From positions 1 through 32,460 of the forward strand of contig JAEUJH010000695.1 in the NCBI GenBank assembly GCA_016794825.1: a stretch of 32,460 bases of DNA, written 5' to 3'. Each line of letters begins with the position of its first letter. The first letter of the stretch is position 1. The stretch comes from Gemmatimonadota bacterium (lineage in GTDB: Bacteria > Gemmatimonadota > Gemmatimonadetes > Gemmatimonadales > GWC2-71-9). Shown piece after piece: positions 23,536 through 30,985 of the stretch. The notes under the pieces are model-generated. The model did not search any database, was not told the DNA's origin, and was given only the letters and a program-made list of their open reading frames with translations. The position numbers and the translations under genes were made by a program.

Positions 23536-24507
23536 TCATCCCGCCAGCGGCGCGCCGCACTTGCCGCAGTAGGTGAACTCGGCCGGAATCCCGCTTGCTC
23601 CACACCGCCCGCAAGTGTGCCGATAGGGACCCCAGAGGAACTCGCTGCTGCCGCCCGCCGCGGCCTTCTGGCGAAGCCCCCGATAGTCCGGCTTCCGCTT
23701 CTCGACGAAGGCGCGCATCCCCTCGTACGGCTCCAGGGTCGTGAAATGGGTCGACAGCCAATCGCGGGCGTGACCCACGGTGGCGTACCACGAGGTTTCC
23801 TTCCAGTAGTTGACCTGGGCCTTGGTGTACCGGGTGCACTCGGAAAACTTGTCGAGCAGCTGCTCGACCAGCGAGTCGACTTCCGCGTCGAGCCGCTCCC
23901 GGGGCACCACCCGGTTGACCAGGCCCCACTCCAGGGCCTTGGCCGCAGGAATCCGCGGGTTCAGGAACAGCATCTCGCGAGCCCGCCGGTCGCCGACGTG
24001 GACCGAGAGCCACTGGGTCGCGCCGCCGGCGGCCACGCTCCCCACCCCGGTGCCGACCTGGCCCAGGTAGGTATCGTCGGCCATCACCGCCAGGTCGCAG
24101 GCCAACTGCGACTCGTTGCCACCACCGACCGCCGCCCCGTTGATCCGGGCGATGACCACCTTCCCGGTCCGGAGGATGCTCTCGAGATACTTGCTGAACA
24201 GCCCCATGTACTTGAAGTAGTCGCGCGGCCGCTGGGTGTAGAGCGCCGCGTATTCCTTGACGTCGCCCCCGGTGCAGAATGCCTTGTCGCCCGCGCCGGT
24301 GTACACGATGACCGCCACCTGATCGTCGGCCGAGGCATCGTCGAACGCGGTGATCAGTTCCTCGAGAGTGGCCGTGCGGTAGCAGTTGTAGGCTTCGGGT
24401 CGGTTGATGGTGATCCGCGCGACGGAACCCTCTTTCCGGTAGAGGATGTCCTTGAAATCGAAGCTCGCGGCGGGCTTGGGGGCGAAATGACGATCCATGG
24501 CGATCAC
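23536..24507 (-). CDS. oah: 6-oxocyclohex-1-ene-1-carbonyl-CoA hydrolase-like crotonase with C-terminal zinc ribbon (323 aa)
   Basis: This is the likely ring-opening enzyme of the pathway (Oah/BamA/BzdY). Crotonase motifs are AFCTGGDVKEY (76-86) and INGAAVGGGNESQLACD (122-138), followed by GQVGTGVGS. The later ECT-x4 and W-x3-HARDWLSTHF parts recall BamA. It lacks the roughly 50-residue insertion usual in BamA and in places resembles BadI, the cyclohexane ketoacyl-CoA hydrolase, so the assignment is not absolute. After a normal crotonase end it adds a zinc-ribbon-like tail with C299, C302, C314 and C317, which the known enzymes lack as far as is recalled. GTG at 24507 is chosen because it forms a GTGA overlap with the preceding stop, the style of this operon; ATG 24498 is the alternative. 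Confidence 0.75.
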   Translation of the reverse strand: MIAMDRHFAPKPAASFDFKDILYRKEGSVARITINRPEAYNCYRTATLEELITAFDDASADDQVAVIVYTGAGDKAFCTGGDVKEYAALYTQRPRDYFKYMGLFSKYLESILRTGKVVIARINGAAVGGGNESQLACDLAVMADDTYLGQVGTGVGSVAAGGATQWLSVHVGDRRAREMLFLNPRIPAAKALEWGLVNRVVPRERLDAEVDSLVEQLLDKFSECTRYTKAQVNYWKETSWYATVGHARDWLSTHFTTLEPYEGMRAFVEKRKPDYRGLRQKAAAGGSSEFLWGPYRHTCGRCGASGIPAEFTYCGKCGAPLAG

Positions 24508-24788
24508 GTGGCTCCGGCTGCTGGTGGAGGGCCGGCCGGCCGGATATCCAGCGCCAGGCAGGCCGTGTTGAGGAAACAGTCGCGGCAGTGGTCGGCGACT
24601 CGATCGGCGCTCACGGCGACGATCCGGGTCTCGAATCCGAGTCCCCGATACGCCTCGGCGAGTTCCTGGAGGCGGTAGCGGTCGGCCACGGTACGGCGGA
24701 CCCAGCCCGCCGGGTCGGGCCCGCCGCCCTCGGCGGCGCCGTCGCACGACCCGCTGGCCCGGGGCGAGATCGGGACCGGATCGGTCAC
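24504..24788 (-). CDS. Small Cys-motif protein, function unknown (94 aa)
   Basis: GTG at 24788 overlaps the stop of the bzdQ-like gene (GTGA), and the stop overlaps the next start in the same way, so it is translated as part of the chain. The first 28 residues are Gly/Pro-rich. The rest looks like a compact alpha/beta unit (RYRLQELAEAYRGLGFETR then a strand) ending in CRDCFLNTAC (C68, C71, C77), which could bind a metal or an Fe-S cluster. No known family is recognised. Position right after the ATPase subunit and before the hydrolase suggests a helper of the reductase, for example an assembly or electron-transfer role, but nothing proves this. The coding frame, not its shadows, keeps the typical GC-rich third positions. 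Confidence 0.65.
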   Translation of the reverse strand: MTDPVPISPRASGSCDGAAEGGGPDPAGWVRRTVADRYRLQELAEAYRGLGFETRIVAVSADRVADHCRDCFLNTACLALDIRPAGPPPAAGAT

Positions 24789-25603
24789 GCCAGCACGGCT
24801 CCGGCGGCGGCCGCCGTCTTGGCCAGGCGGCGGTGACCCAGGATCCCGCACCCCAGGGCGGCCACGAACTGGACCACGTCGGGCGGCGGCACGTTGACGT
24901 CCGCCTTGAGGGACCGGGCGATCGAGCGGGCCATCGTCTCGAACCGCATGATCCCGCCGATCAGGGTGTACTCCGGCTCCGGGCCGGCCCGCTTGATCAG
25001 CTGGATCGAGCGGCTGGTGAGCGACTCGACCGCGCCCTGCATGATGTCGGCCGGCGGGGTCCCCAGGGACAAGTGATTGATGACCTCGGACTCGGCAAAG
25101 ACCGCGCAGACGCCCGAGATCGGCACCGGCTCCTTGGACGTGGCCATCAGCGGGCCGATCTCGGCGACGGCGTACCCCATGTACCGGGCCGTCTTCTCGA
25201 GGAAGGCGCCGGTGCCGGCGGCACACTTGTCGTTGAGGCGGAACGACACGACCTGTCCTAGCTCGTTGATCCGGGTGGCCTTCATCGTCTGCCCCCCGAT
25301 GTCGAGGATGGTCCGGGTCCGCGGGAACAGGTGGAGCGCGCCCCGGCTCGACGCCGTCAGATCCGTCACCTGGGTGTCCTTGAAGTCCACCTGATGGCGA
25401 CCGATCCCGGTGGCGATGACGTACCGGATATCCGACCGGGTCAGGCCGGCCTCGGCCAAGGCGCGATCGTAGGTGTCGGACGCGACCTCGCGGAGCCGGA
25501 ACCCGGTCGGTGCCGCGGCCCGCGCCAGGGTGGTGCCGTCGCTCGCCTGAATGACGACCTTGGTGTACGTCGACCCGACGTCGATCCCCGCCGTGACCGT
25601 CAT
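24785..25603 (-). CDS. bzdQ: Benzoyl-CoA reductase ATPase subunit (BzdQ/BcrD/BadG-like)
   Basis: This is an ASKHA-fold ATPase subunit of 272 aa. It has the phosphate loop [10 protein letters not shown] (6-15), DIGGQTMK (101-108, Thr in place of the Asp seen in its partner), KCAAGTG (126-132) with C127, and C166 in [10 protein letters not shown]127 and C166 should ligate the [4Fe-4S] shared with the other ATPase subunit. The short length (no 150-residue extension as in Thauera BcrA) fits the Azoarcus-type BzdP/BzdQ pair. It is coupled to the bzdP-like gene by ATGA and to the small Cys-motif gene by GTGA. The P/Q assignment follows gene order and could be swapped. Confidence 0.83.
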   Translation of the reverse strand: MTVTAGIDVGSTYTKVVIQASDGTTLARAAAPTGFRLREVASDTYDRALAEAGLTRSDIRYVIATGIGRHQVDFKDTQVTDLTASSRGALHLFPRTRTILDIGGQTMKATRINELGQVVSFRLNDKCAAGTGAFLEKTARYMGYAVAEIGPLMATSKEPVPISGVCAVFAESEVINHLSLGTPPADIMQGAVESLTSRSIQLIKRAGPEPEYTLIGGIMRFETMARSIARSLKADVNVPPPDVVQFVAALGCGILGHRRLAKTAAAAGAVLA

Positions 25604-26418
25604 CCCGCCACCTCCGGCTCCCGGACCGGGGCGCGCCCGGCCCGCACGTGGTCCATGGCGAACAGCGCCGCGCCGAGCGCGCCCATGAAGTGGCTGTCCT
25701 CGCTGTAGTTGAGCGTCTTGCCAAGCCGCTCCTCGATGGCCCGGACCATCCCGAGGTTCCGCGACACGCCGCCGGTGAAGGTGACCTCGTCCTCGATCCC
25801 GACCCGCCGGAGCAACGCCACCGAGCGGGAGGCGATCGAGACGTGCACCCCCCGGAGGATGTCGTCGATCTTCTTGCCCTTCCCGATCCAGGCGAGCACC
25901 TCGGACTCGGCGAACACCGTGCAGGTCGTGGAGATCTTGACCGGCTTGTCCGACCGAAGCGACATCGGCCCCAGATCGGCCAGCGGGAGTCCCAACGCGG
26001 CCGCCGCGGCGCCCAGGAACCGACCGGTGCCGGCGGCGCATTTGTCGTTCATGCAGAAGTCGAGGATCTGCCCGTCCGCGGCGACCCGGATGGCCTTGGT
26101 GTCCTGCCCGCCCATGTCGACCACGGTGCGGGTGTTCGGGAACATGTGCACCGCGCCCCGACCGTGGCAGCTGATTTCGGTCACCTGGGTGTTGCCGAAG
26201 GTCACTCGGTAGCGGCCGTACCCGGTGCCGACCACGAACTCCACCTCGCGCTCCTCGATCCCGTGCTCCCGGAGCGCGGTCAGGTAGGCGTCCTCGGCGG
26301 CCTTGACGACGTTGGCGCCGGTGTCGAGCAGCGCCCGCCCCACGATCCGGAGATCCTCGTCGATGATGACGGCCTTGGTCTGGGTCGAACCGACGTCCAC
26401 CCCCGCCGCGTATGCCAT
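25600..26418 (-). CDS. bzdP: Benzoyl-CoA reductase ATPase subunit (BzdP/BcrA/BadF-like)
   Basis: This canonical ATPase subunit of 272 aa couples ATP hydrolysis to transfer of low-potential electrons from reduced ferredoxin to the ring-reducing subunits. Motifs are [10 protein letters not shown] (6-15), DMGGQDTK (101-108), [11 protein letters not shown] (124-134) with C127, and [11 protein letters not shown] with C166. The GGV loop for nucleotide binding is near 215. The gene lies 9 nt after the bzdO-like gene and overlaps the bzdQ-like gene by 4 nt. The HgdC-like activator of a dehydratase is the fallback assignment, but the paired ATPase and the bzdN/O partners point to benzoyl-CoA reductase. 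Confidence 0.85.
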   Translation of the reverse strand: MAYAAGVDVGSTQTKAVIIDEDLRIVGRALLDTGANVVKAAEDAYLTALREHGIEEREVEFVVGTGYGRYRVTFGNTQVTEISCHGRGAVHMFPNTRTVVDMGGQDTKAIRVAADGQILDFCMNDKCAAGTGRFLGAAAAALGLPLADLGPMSLRSDKPVKISTTCTVFAESEVLAWIGKGKKIDDILRGVHVSIASRSVALLRRVGIEDEVTFTGGVSRNLGMVRAIEERLGKTLNYSEDSHFMGALGAALFAMDHVRAGRAPVREPEVAG

Positions 26419-26427
26419 ATGGCCACC

Positions 26428-27729
26428 TCAGTTGGTGACGCCGGCACCGCCGTGCCGGCGCCGAGACCCGAGCCCCTCGAAGAACGCGTCGATCCGATTC
26501 TTCATCTGGGCTTCCGAGACGACCCGACGGTCCATCATGTCGGATTCGATGAACAAGCTGGGGATCCCGTGCCGCTCCGTGAGATGCCGTCGTCCGTCGG
26601 CCAGACCGGTCGAGACCGTGCGGCAGCTCTTGATCGGATGGTAGATGACGCCGTCGGCCTGGCAGTCGCGGTACATCTCCGCCACCACCAGATCCTGGTG
26701 GAACATGGAGTCCATCGCGTCCCGCACGCTCACCAACAGACCCTCGGCCAGGCTCGCGATCGGGTTGGCCAGGTCGTACTGGAAGCCACGGTTGGCGCCC
26801 CCGGACGCGAACCACAGGTAGGTCGAATTGACGAAGACCCCGCCCCAGTCCGTGAACAGCTCGTTGAACCGGCGGAAGATCGGATAACACGGCACCCCGA
26901 CGAAGATCAGCCGGTACCGCTCCTCGGTGCTGGTCCCGATACCCTGCGCCACCTTGTACTCCATCTCCTCCACCAGGTCCTCGAAGTACCGGGCGCCCTC
27001 GGCCGAGCCGCGGAATCCGTTGGCGACGCCGAGATAGATCGTGCCGTCGGTCAGCGCGTTCATCACGGCGGGCCGGGCCCGGTTGAGTTCCAGCAGCCGG
27101 GCCCAGCACCGGCTCATGGTGTTGGCGTGCGTCAGCACCTCCCGGAACCGATCGATGTCGAACCGCTTCCCGGTCAGCTTTTCGCACAGCGCGATCAGTT
27201 CCAGCACCTGGGTCTCGACGTAGCGCCGGTCCGCCTCGAAGTCGCCGTCGCCCCGGGCGGTCCGATCGCCGCCTTGCCGGGTCCCGGGCACGTCGATGGT
27301 GACCATCGGCGTGTGGTGCATCCGCTCCCAGATCTCCGCCCACTTCACGTAGGTGTTGCAGGCGTTGGTGAGCACCGAGAGCGCCGGCTTCGGAATCCGC
27401 CCCATCGGGTGTTGCCCACCCCGCAGCTGGGTCGCGACGTCGGCCTTGACGTAGCCACAGATGTCGGGTGAGTAGCCATGGTCCTCGGCCACCGCCAGGT
27501 ACTCGTGCGCCACCCGACGGACCGCGGTTTGCAGCGAGTTGATCTCGGGAAAGACCACCGGCAGGTCGAACGTCTTCAACACTTCGTTGAGGCTACCCAT
27601 CACGAACACGTACGCGGCCGGGCCGCCGCGGGCGGCGACCTCGTCGAGTTCGGCGAACCAGCGCCGGAACAGCTCGGCGCCGTCCCGGTTGCCGCGGCCC
27701 GGCAGGCTCGAGGGAACAGTGGCCGTCAT
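26428..27729 (-). CDS. bzdO: Benzoyl-CoA reductase subunit (BzdO/BcrB/BadE-like)
   Basis: This is one of the two subunits that bind benzoyl-CoA and the active-site [4Fe-4S] cluster for ring reduction. At 433 aa (about 49 kDa) it has the size of BzdO. Family landmarks are FPEINSLQTAVRR (60-72), GYSPDICGYVKAD (85-97, C91), NACNTY (122-127, C124) and IKSCRTVSTGL near the C-terminus. As in BcrB-type subunits, the position of the first HgdB cysteine is not Cys here (VMGSLNEVL). The gene lies 10 nt after the bzdN-like gene. Substrates other than benzoyl-CoA, such as ring-substituted analogues, cannot be excluded. Confidence 0.85.
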   Translation of the reverse strand: MTATVPSSLPGRGNRDGAELFRRWFAELDEVAARGGPAAYVFVMGSLNEVLKTFDLPVVFPEINSLQTAVRRVAHEYLAVAEDHGYSPDICGYVKADVATQLRGGQHPMGRIPKPALSVLTNACNTYVKWAEIWERMHHTPMVTIDVPGTRQGGDRTARGDGDFEADRRYVETQVLELIALCEKLTGKRFDIDRFREVLTHANTMSRCWARLLELNRARPAVMNALTDGTIYLGVANGFRGSAEGARYFEDLVEEMEYKVAQGIGTSTEERYRLIFVGVPCYPIFRRFNELFTDWGGVFVNSTYLWFASGGANRGFQYDLANPIASLAEGLLVSVRDAMDSMFHQDLVVAEMYRDCQADGVIYHPIKSCRTVSTGLADGRRHLTERHGIPSLFIESDMMDRRVVSEAQMKNRIDAFFEGLGSRRRHGGAGVTN

Positions 27730-27739
27730 GGTCGTCGCC

Positions 27740-28909
27740 TCAGGTGAAGAGAAGATTCTCGGTGAAAGTCTCGAGCTGGAGCGTCAACTGCTCGAACGAC
27801 GTCATGTTCTCCTCGAACTCGGTCACGAAGTGGGCCACCCCGGCTTCCTCGAGCGCGCGGACGTAGGTCACCTGTTCCTCGAGCCCGGGTTCACACATCT
27901 TGGCCGCGGCCAGGATGACCGCGTCGGCCCGGGCGGCCCGGACCCGGTCGAGGATCATCGCCTCCTTCGGCTTCCGGAGATCGTGCTGGACCGGGCTGTA
28001 GCTCGACTGCTCGCAGTAGGCGAACGCCAGGTTGTGGAGCGGGTCGCCGTCCAGGGCCACGTCGTCGCGGATCCAGCGGAGCCCGATCAGGAGGTCGTCG
28101 TCGACGAGATACACGCTCCGGCCCAGCATCCGGATGAGATCGAAGGGGGGCTGCTCGCAGAAGCCGCCCTCGAACACGACCCGGCTGCGATCCTCCGGTC
28201 GAGTTTGGCGGGCCCGGATCCGGGGCAGCAGCGTGGCGAGCAGGTCGTTGTGCTCCTCGCGGGGCAACATGCCGGCCAGCGCGGTCAACGCGTACGCATC
28301 CTCCGCCGCCAACAGCCACGGGGTGTCGCGCTTGATCTGGTACACCTCCCGGAGGAGCCGGCGATTGGTGTTGAACACCGCCACCGACCGACGGAGATCG
28401 TCGTCGCCGACCGGCCGGCCGGCCACCGCCTCGACCGTCCGTCGGACCCGATCGTACTCGTGACGAAGCCAGGGGATGCTGCCGGAGGAGTTGGGGTTTT
28501 GCGGGAGGTAGAGGATCTGGCAGGGATAGGTGAAGTTCCGACCCCAGATGGCGGCCAGATTGCGGGCGGCGTCGCAGATCGGGTGCGACACGAACAGGTC
28601 GAGTTCGACCTTCCCGCTCAGCGCCAGTTCGAGCGAGGTCTTGAGGATCGAGCAGAGGTACGACCCGAAGTGCGACTCGGCCCGACTCGGCTCGTGCGGC
28701 GCCCCTCGCAGCTTGACCGGCAGCATCCCGGCGGCGTGGATGATTTCCTCGGGGAAGTAGACCTGGAAGTGACCGCCCACTTTGCCGCCCTGCTCGCGCC
28801 ACCGAGCCACCGGCAGATAGTCGGGCGACTCGACCAGTTCCCGGCACTCGAGGAGGGCCTCGTCGAGGCTCTTGTCACGCCATTCGGGAAAGACGGCCCG
28901 CATCGTCAT
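27740..28909 (-). CDS. bzdN: Benzoyl-CoA reductase subunit (BzdN/BcrC/BadD-like)
   Basis: This is the second ring-reducing subunit. At 389 aa (about 43 kDa) it has the size of BzdN. Landmarks are VGGHFQVYFPEEIIHAAGMLP (44-64), a Cys in GSYLCSILK (C86), HPICDAARNL (109-118, C112), GGFCEQP and AAKMCEPGLEEQ near the C-terminus. Together with the three following genes it gives the order N-O-P-Q known from the Azoarcus bzd cluster. Its ATG at 28909 overlaps the stop of the TetR gene (ATGA); ATG 28903 is a close alternative. No ferredoxin gene (bzdM) accompanies the set in this window. Confidence 0.85.
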   Translation of the reverse strand: MTMRAVFPEWRDKSLDEALLECRELVESPDYLPVARWREQGGKVGGHFQVYFPEEIIHAAGMLPVKLRGAPHEPSRAESHFGSYLCSILKTSLELALSGKVELDLFVSHPICDAARNLAAIWGRNFTYPCQILYLPQNPNSSGSIPWLRHEYDRVRRTVEAVAGRPVGDDDLRRSVAVFNTNRRLLREVYQIKRDTPWLLAAEDAYALTALAGMLPREEHNDLLATLLPRIRARQTRPEDRSRVVFEGGFCEQPPFDLIRMLGRSVYLVDDDLLIGLRWIRDDVALDGDPLHNLAFAYCEQSSYSPVQHDLRKPKEAMILDRVRAARADAVILAAAKMCEPGLEEQVTYVRALEEAGVAHFVTEFEENMTSFEQLTLQLETFTENLLFT

Positions 28910-29514
28910 CGAACCCCCGCTGGGGCCGCGGCGGCCCCGTCGAAGAAGAGTCGCAGGACCTGATCGAGCCGGGCGGCCGCGTCGCCGACGTGCCGGACCG
29001 CGTAGTCGCCGATCATGATTTCGACCAGGGCCACGAACGACCAGGAGACGAGGCGCCCATCGGCGGGCGCCAGCTCGCCGGTCGCCACCCCGTCGCGGAT
29101 GATGGCCTCGACCTGCTCGGGCAGGGCGTGTTGGTAGGCACGCACGATCGCCTCGCGGTCATCGCCCCGGAAGAAGTTGATGTCCCGACGCACCAGGCGG
29201 AGGAAGTGGCGCTCCTCCTCCGGCAGAGCCAGGAAGTCCCCGGTCAGCCGAGCCAACCGCTCTCGGCAGGTGCCAGCCATCAGGACCGACCGGCTGAACA
29301 GGGCCCGCTTGTTGGCCAGATCGTCGAGCAACATCGTGACGTAGAGTTGCTCCTTGCTGCGAAAGTGGTGGTAGAGACCGCCCTTGGTGACACCCGCCGC
29401 CCGGGCGATGTCCTCGGTGGTGACCTCGGCGACGCTGCGGGCCAGGAACAGGCTGCGGGCCGCTCGGAGAATTCGGGCGGCGGTGCGGGCTGACTTGGCG
29501 TCAAGACCTGCCAT
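28906..29514 (-). CDS. TetR-family regulator heading the benzoyl-CoA operon
   Basis: This 202-aa protein has a TetR-type helix-turn-helix at about 33-52 (TTEDIARAAGVTKGGLYHHF) followed by SKEQLY, and a helical C-terminal ligand-binding domain with no recognised signature. It is the first gene of the 17-gene minus-strand unit and overlaps the bzdN-like gene (ATGA), so it would repress its own operon if it acts like most TetR proteins. A 26-bp palindrome 37 nt upstream of its start is the likely operator. An aryl-CoA thioester such as benzoyl-CoA as inducer is a reasonable guess but unproven. Known benzoyl-CoA clusters use other regulators (BzdR, BadR), so this control differs. Confidence 0.87.
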   Translation of the reverse strand: MAGLDAKSARTAARILRAARSLFLARSVAEVTTEDIARAAGVTKGGLYHHFRSKEQLYVTMLLDDLANKRALFSRSVLMAGTCRERLARLTGDFLALPEEERHFLRLVRRDINFFRGDDREAIVRAYQHALPEQVEAIIRDGVATGELAPADGRLVSWSFVALVEIMIGDYAVRHVGDAAARLDQVLRLFFDGAAAAPAGVR

Positions 29515-29550
29515 GGCGCGCTCGCAGGCAAACGTTTCGGAGGCGGAAGC

Positions 29551-29576
29551 AAACCGACCGGCTGGCCGGTCGGTTT
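29551..29576. promoter_or_regulatory. 26-bp palindrome, probable TetR operator
   Basis: AAACCGACCGGC (29551-29562) and GCCGGTCGGTTT (29565-29576) are exact reverse complements with a 2-bp centre (TG). Size and symmetry fit a TetR-family operator, and the site lies 37 nt upstream of the TetR start codon. A TTGACG on the minus strand (29603-29608) might be a -35 box, but no matching -10 is clear. A shorter AAACGTTT palindrome is at 29530-29537. Confidence 0.7.
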
Positions 29577-29752
29577 TACACGGTCGCGATCCGGCTTCGC
29601 CTCGTCAAGGCAAGAAACGGAACCTCACGGGAGATTCATGGATTCTTTACCGATTCCGCCGGGGCCGCGTCTGGACCAGAGTTGCTTCAGGGGCCGCCCG
29701 TCACCTTGTCGCAGTTCCGGGGTGCCAAGAAGCGGGGCGCAAACCGTTGCTG

Positions 29753-29998
29753 TCAGACCGGGCGATCGTCACCGCGGTGGCTCAGAATGGCCCGCTCCAG
29801 CACGGCCAGCCGCTCGGCGTCGAGCGGCTCGGTCAGGGTCTCGCGAATCATGGGCCCCAGGGCCGCGATCTCCCGCGCGTACCGCCGACAGTCTCCGCAC
29901 AGCAACAGATGCAGGCGCAACAGGAGCGCACGAACGGTCCAATCGCTGGTCCCAACCCCCGTCGCAAGGAGGCGGACGACCTCCCGACACGTCGGCAT
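29753..29998 (-). CDS. Small zinc-finger anti-sigma-like protein (81 aa)
   Basis: The ATG at 29998 follows a strong purine-rich ribosome-binding site (GGGGAGGGGG, 4 nt away). The HLLLCGDCRRY motif (H30, C34, C37), with a Cys at position 4, matches the zinc-binding core of putative zinc-finger (zf-HC2-type) anti-sigma factors. No membrane helix is present, so it would be a soluble version. No sigma factor gene is adjacent in the window, which is unusual because these are normally paired. An orphan regulator is likely; the partner sigma factor must be elsewhere. Confidence 0.7.
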   Translation of the reverse strand: MPTCREVVRLLATGVGTSDWTVRALLLRLHLLLCGDCRRYAREIAALGPMIRETLTEPLDAERLAVLERAILSHRGDDRPV

Positions 29999-30060
29999 TC
30001 AACCCCCTCCCCGCCAAGGCGGACTCGATCGATGGGTGCGGATAGTGGTTCCGACCGGCA

Positions 30061-30078
30061 CCCGTGTCATTACACGGG
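30061..30078. repeat. 18-bp inverted repeat in the divergent promoter region
   Basis: CCCGTGT (30061-30067) and ACACGGG (30072-30078) are exact reverse complements around CATT. It lies between the anti-sigma-like gene (minus) and the DUF3047-like gene (plus), so it may be an operator. A second weak hairpin (CCGACC, GGTCGG) follows at 30112-30130. Neither is followed by a T-tract. Confidence 0.35.
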
Positions 30079-30197
30079 CACGAAATGAACCCGGGACACC
30101 CGGACGCGGCACCGACCCGCCCTCGGTCGGCGCCGCGTAAGACATCGGCCCGAGCCCGGAACAACGACAGAATCGTAACCAGTGTCCGGGAGGACCT

Positions 30198-30869
30198 GTG
30201 ATCCTCTGGCCCGCCACCATCATCTGCCTCGGCCTTGGCCCGGTCGATCTCCTCGGCTTGAAGGAGACGTCGCCAGGAGCGCGCCTTCCGGCCGGCTGGG
30301 AAATTCAGCCGGTCAAGAACGTCGCCCCGCCCCTCATTTCGGTCCACGCCAGCGACTCAGCCCCCGTCCTCCGAATCGAAGGCGCCGGGACCGCGGCGTG
30401 GCTGCACCGCTCGTTTCGGCTGGAGGCGGGTTCGGGGGGCGGAAGACTGCGCTGGTCGTGGCGAGTCCTCGAAACCCCCGCCAACGCCGACCTCCGTCGC
30501 AAGGACCGCGACGATTCGGCCATTCGGCTGTTCGTCATCTTCGGGAATCCACGGGGCCTGTTCACCAAGAGCGGCCGGATCATCTTCTACTCGACCGGCG
30601 GGCAGGAGCCCCCTGACTTCGCCGGCCGAAGCCATGTCAACGGCCGGATCCAGATCATCCGAACCGTCGGCGCGGATCGGTTGGGAGAGTGGGTCGAGTT
30701 GGAGGTCGATCCGGAGGAGGACTATCGAAGAATCTGGGGTCGGAACGCCCCGAGCATTGCCGCCGTGGGACTGATGCAGGACACCGATCAGACCGGCACC
30801 CGCGCCATCGCGGAGGTGCGCCGAATCGAGTGGGTCAGCGACGGCGCGATGCCGGTTCCCTCCGGTTGA
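30198..30869 (+). CDS. DUF3047-like exported protein (223 aa)
   Basis: GTG at 30198 follows GGGAGG by 4-5 nt. The first 20 residues are hydrophobic (MILWPATIICLGLGPVDLLG), a likely signal peptide or anchor. The body has the pattern remembered for DUF3047: a LRWSWRVLETPANADLRRKDRDD segment split by strands, then FVIFGNPR, an IIFYSTG strand, and a closing DTDQTGTRAIAEV with RRIEW. Family members are thought to be periplasmic beta-sandwich proteins of unknown role. It is a lone gene with divergent and downstream spacing of more than 100 bp on each side. Confidence 0.75.
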   Translation: MILWPATIICLGLGPVDLLGLKETSPGARLPAGWEIQPVKNVAPPLISVHASDSAPVLRIEGAGTAAWLHRSFRLEAGSGGGRLRWSWRVLETPANADLRRKDRDDSAIRLFVIFGNPRGLFTKSGRIIFYSTGGQEPPDFAGRSHVNGRIQIIRTVGADRLGEWVELEVDPEEDYRRIWGRNAPSIAAVGLMQDTDQTGTRAIAEVRRIEWVSDGAMPVPSG

Positions 30870-30985
30870 TGGATTGAAGGGCCGGGCGCGCCTTGGGGGC
30901 GCTGGCAACGGACCAACGGTCCCCGCTTCGGCCTGGCCCCGCGAGCCGGTTAGACTTCGGGCGCCAACTCGACGGGAGCCCGCGC

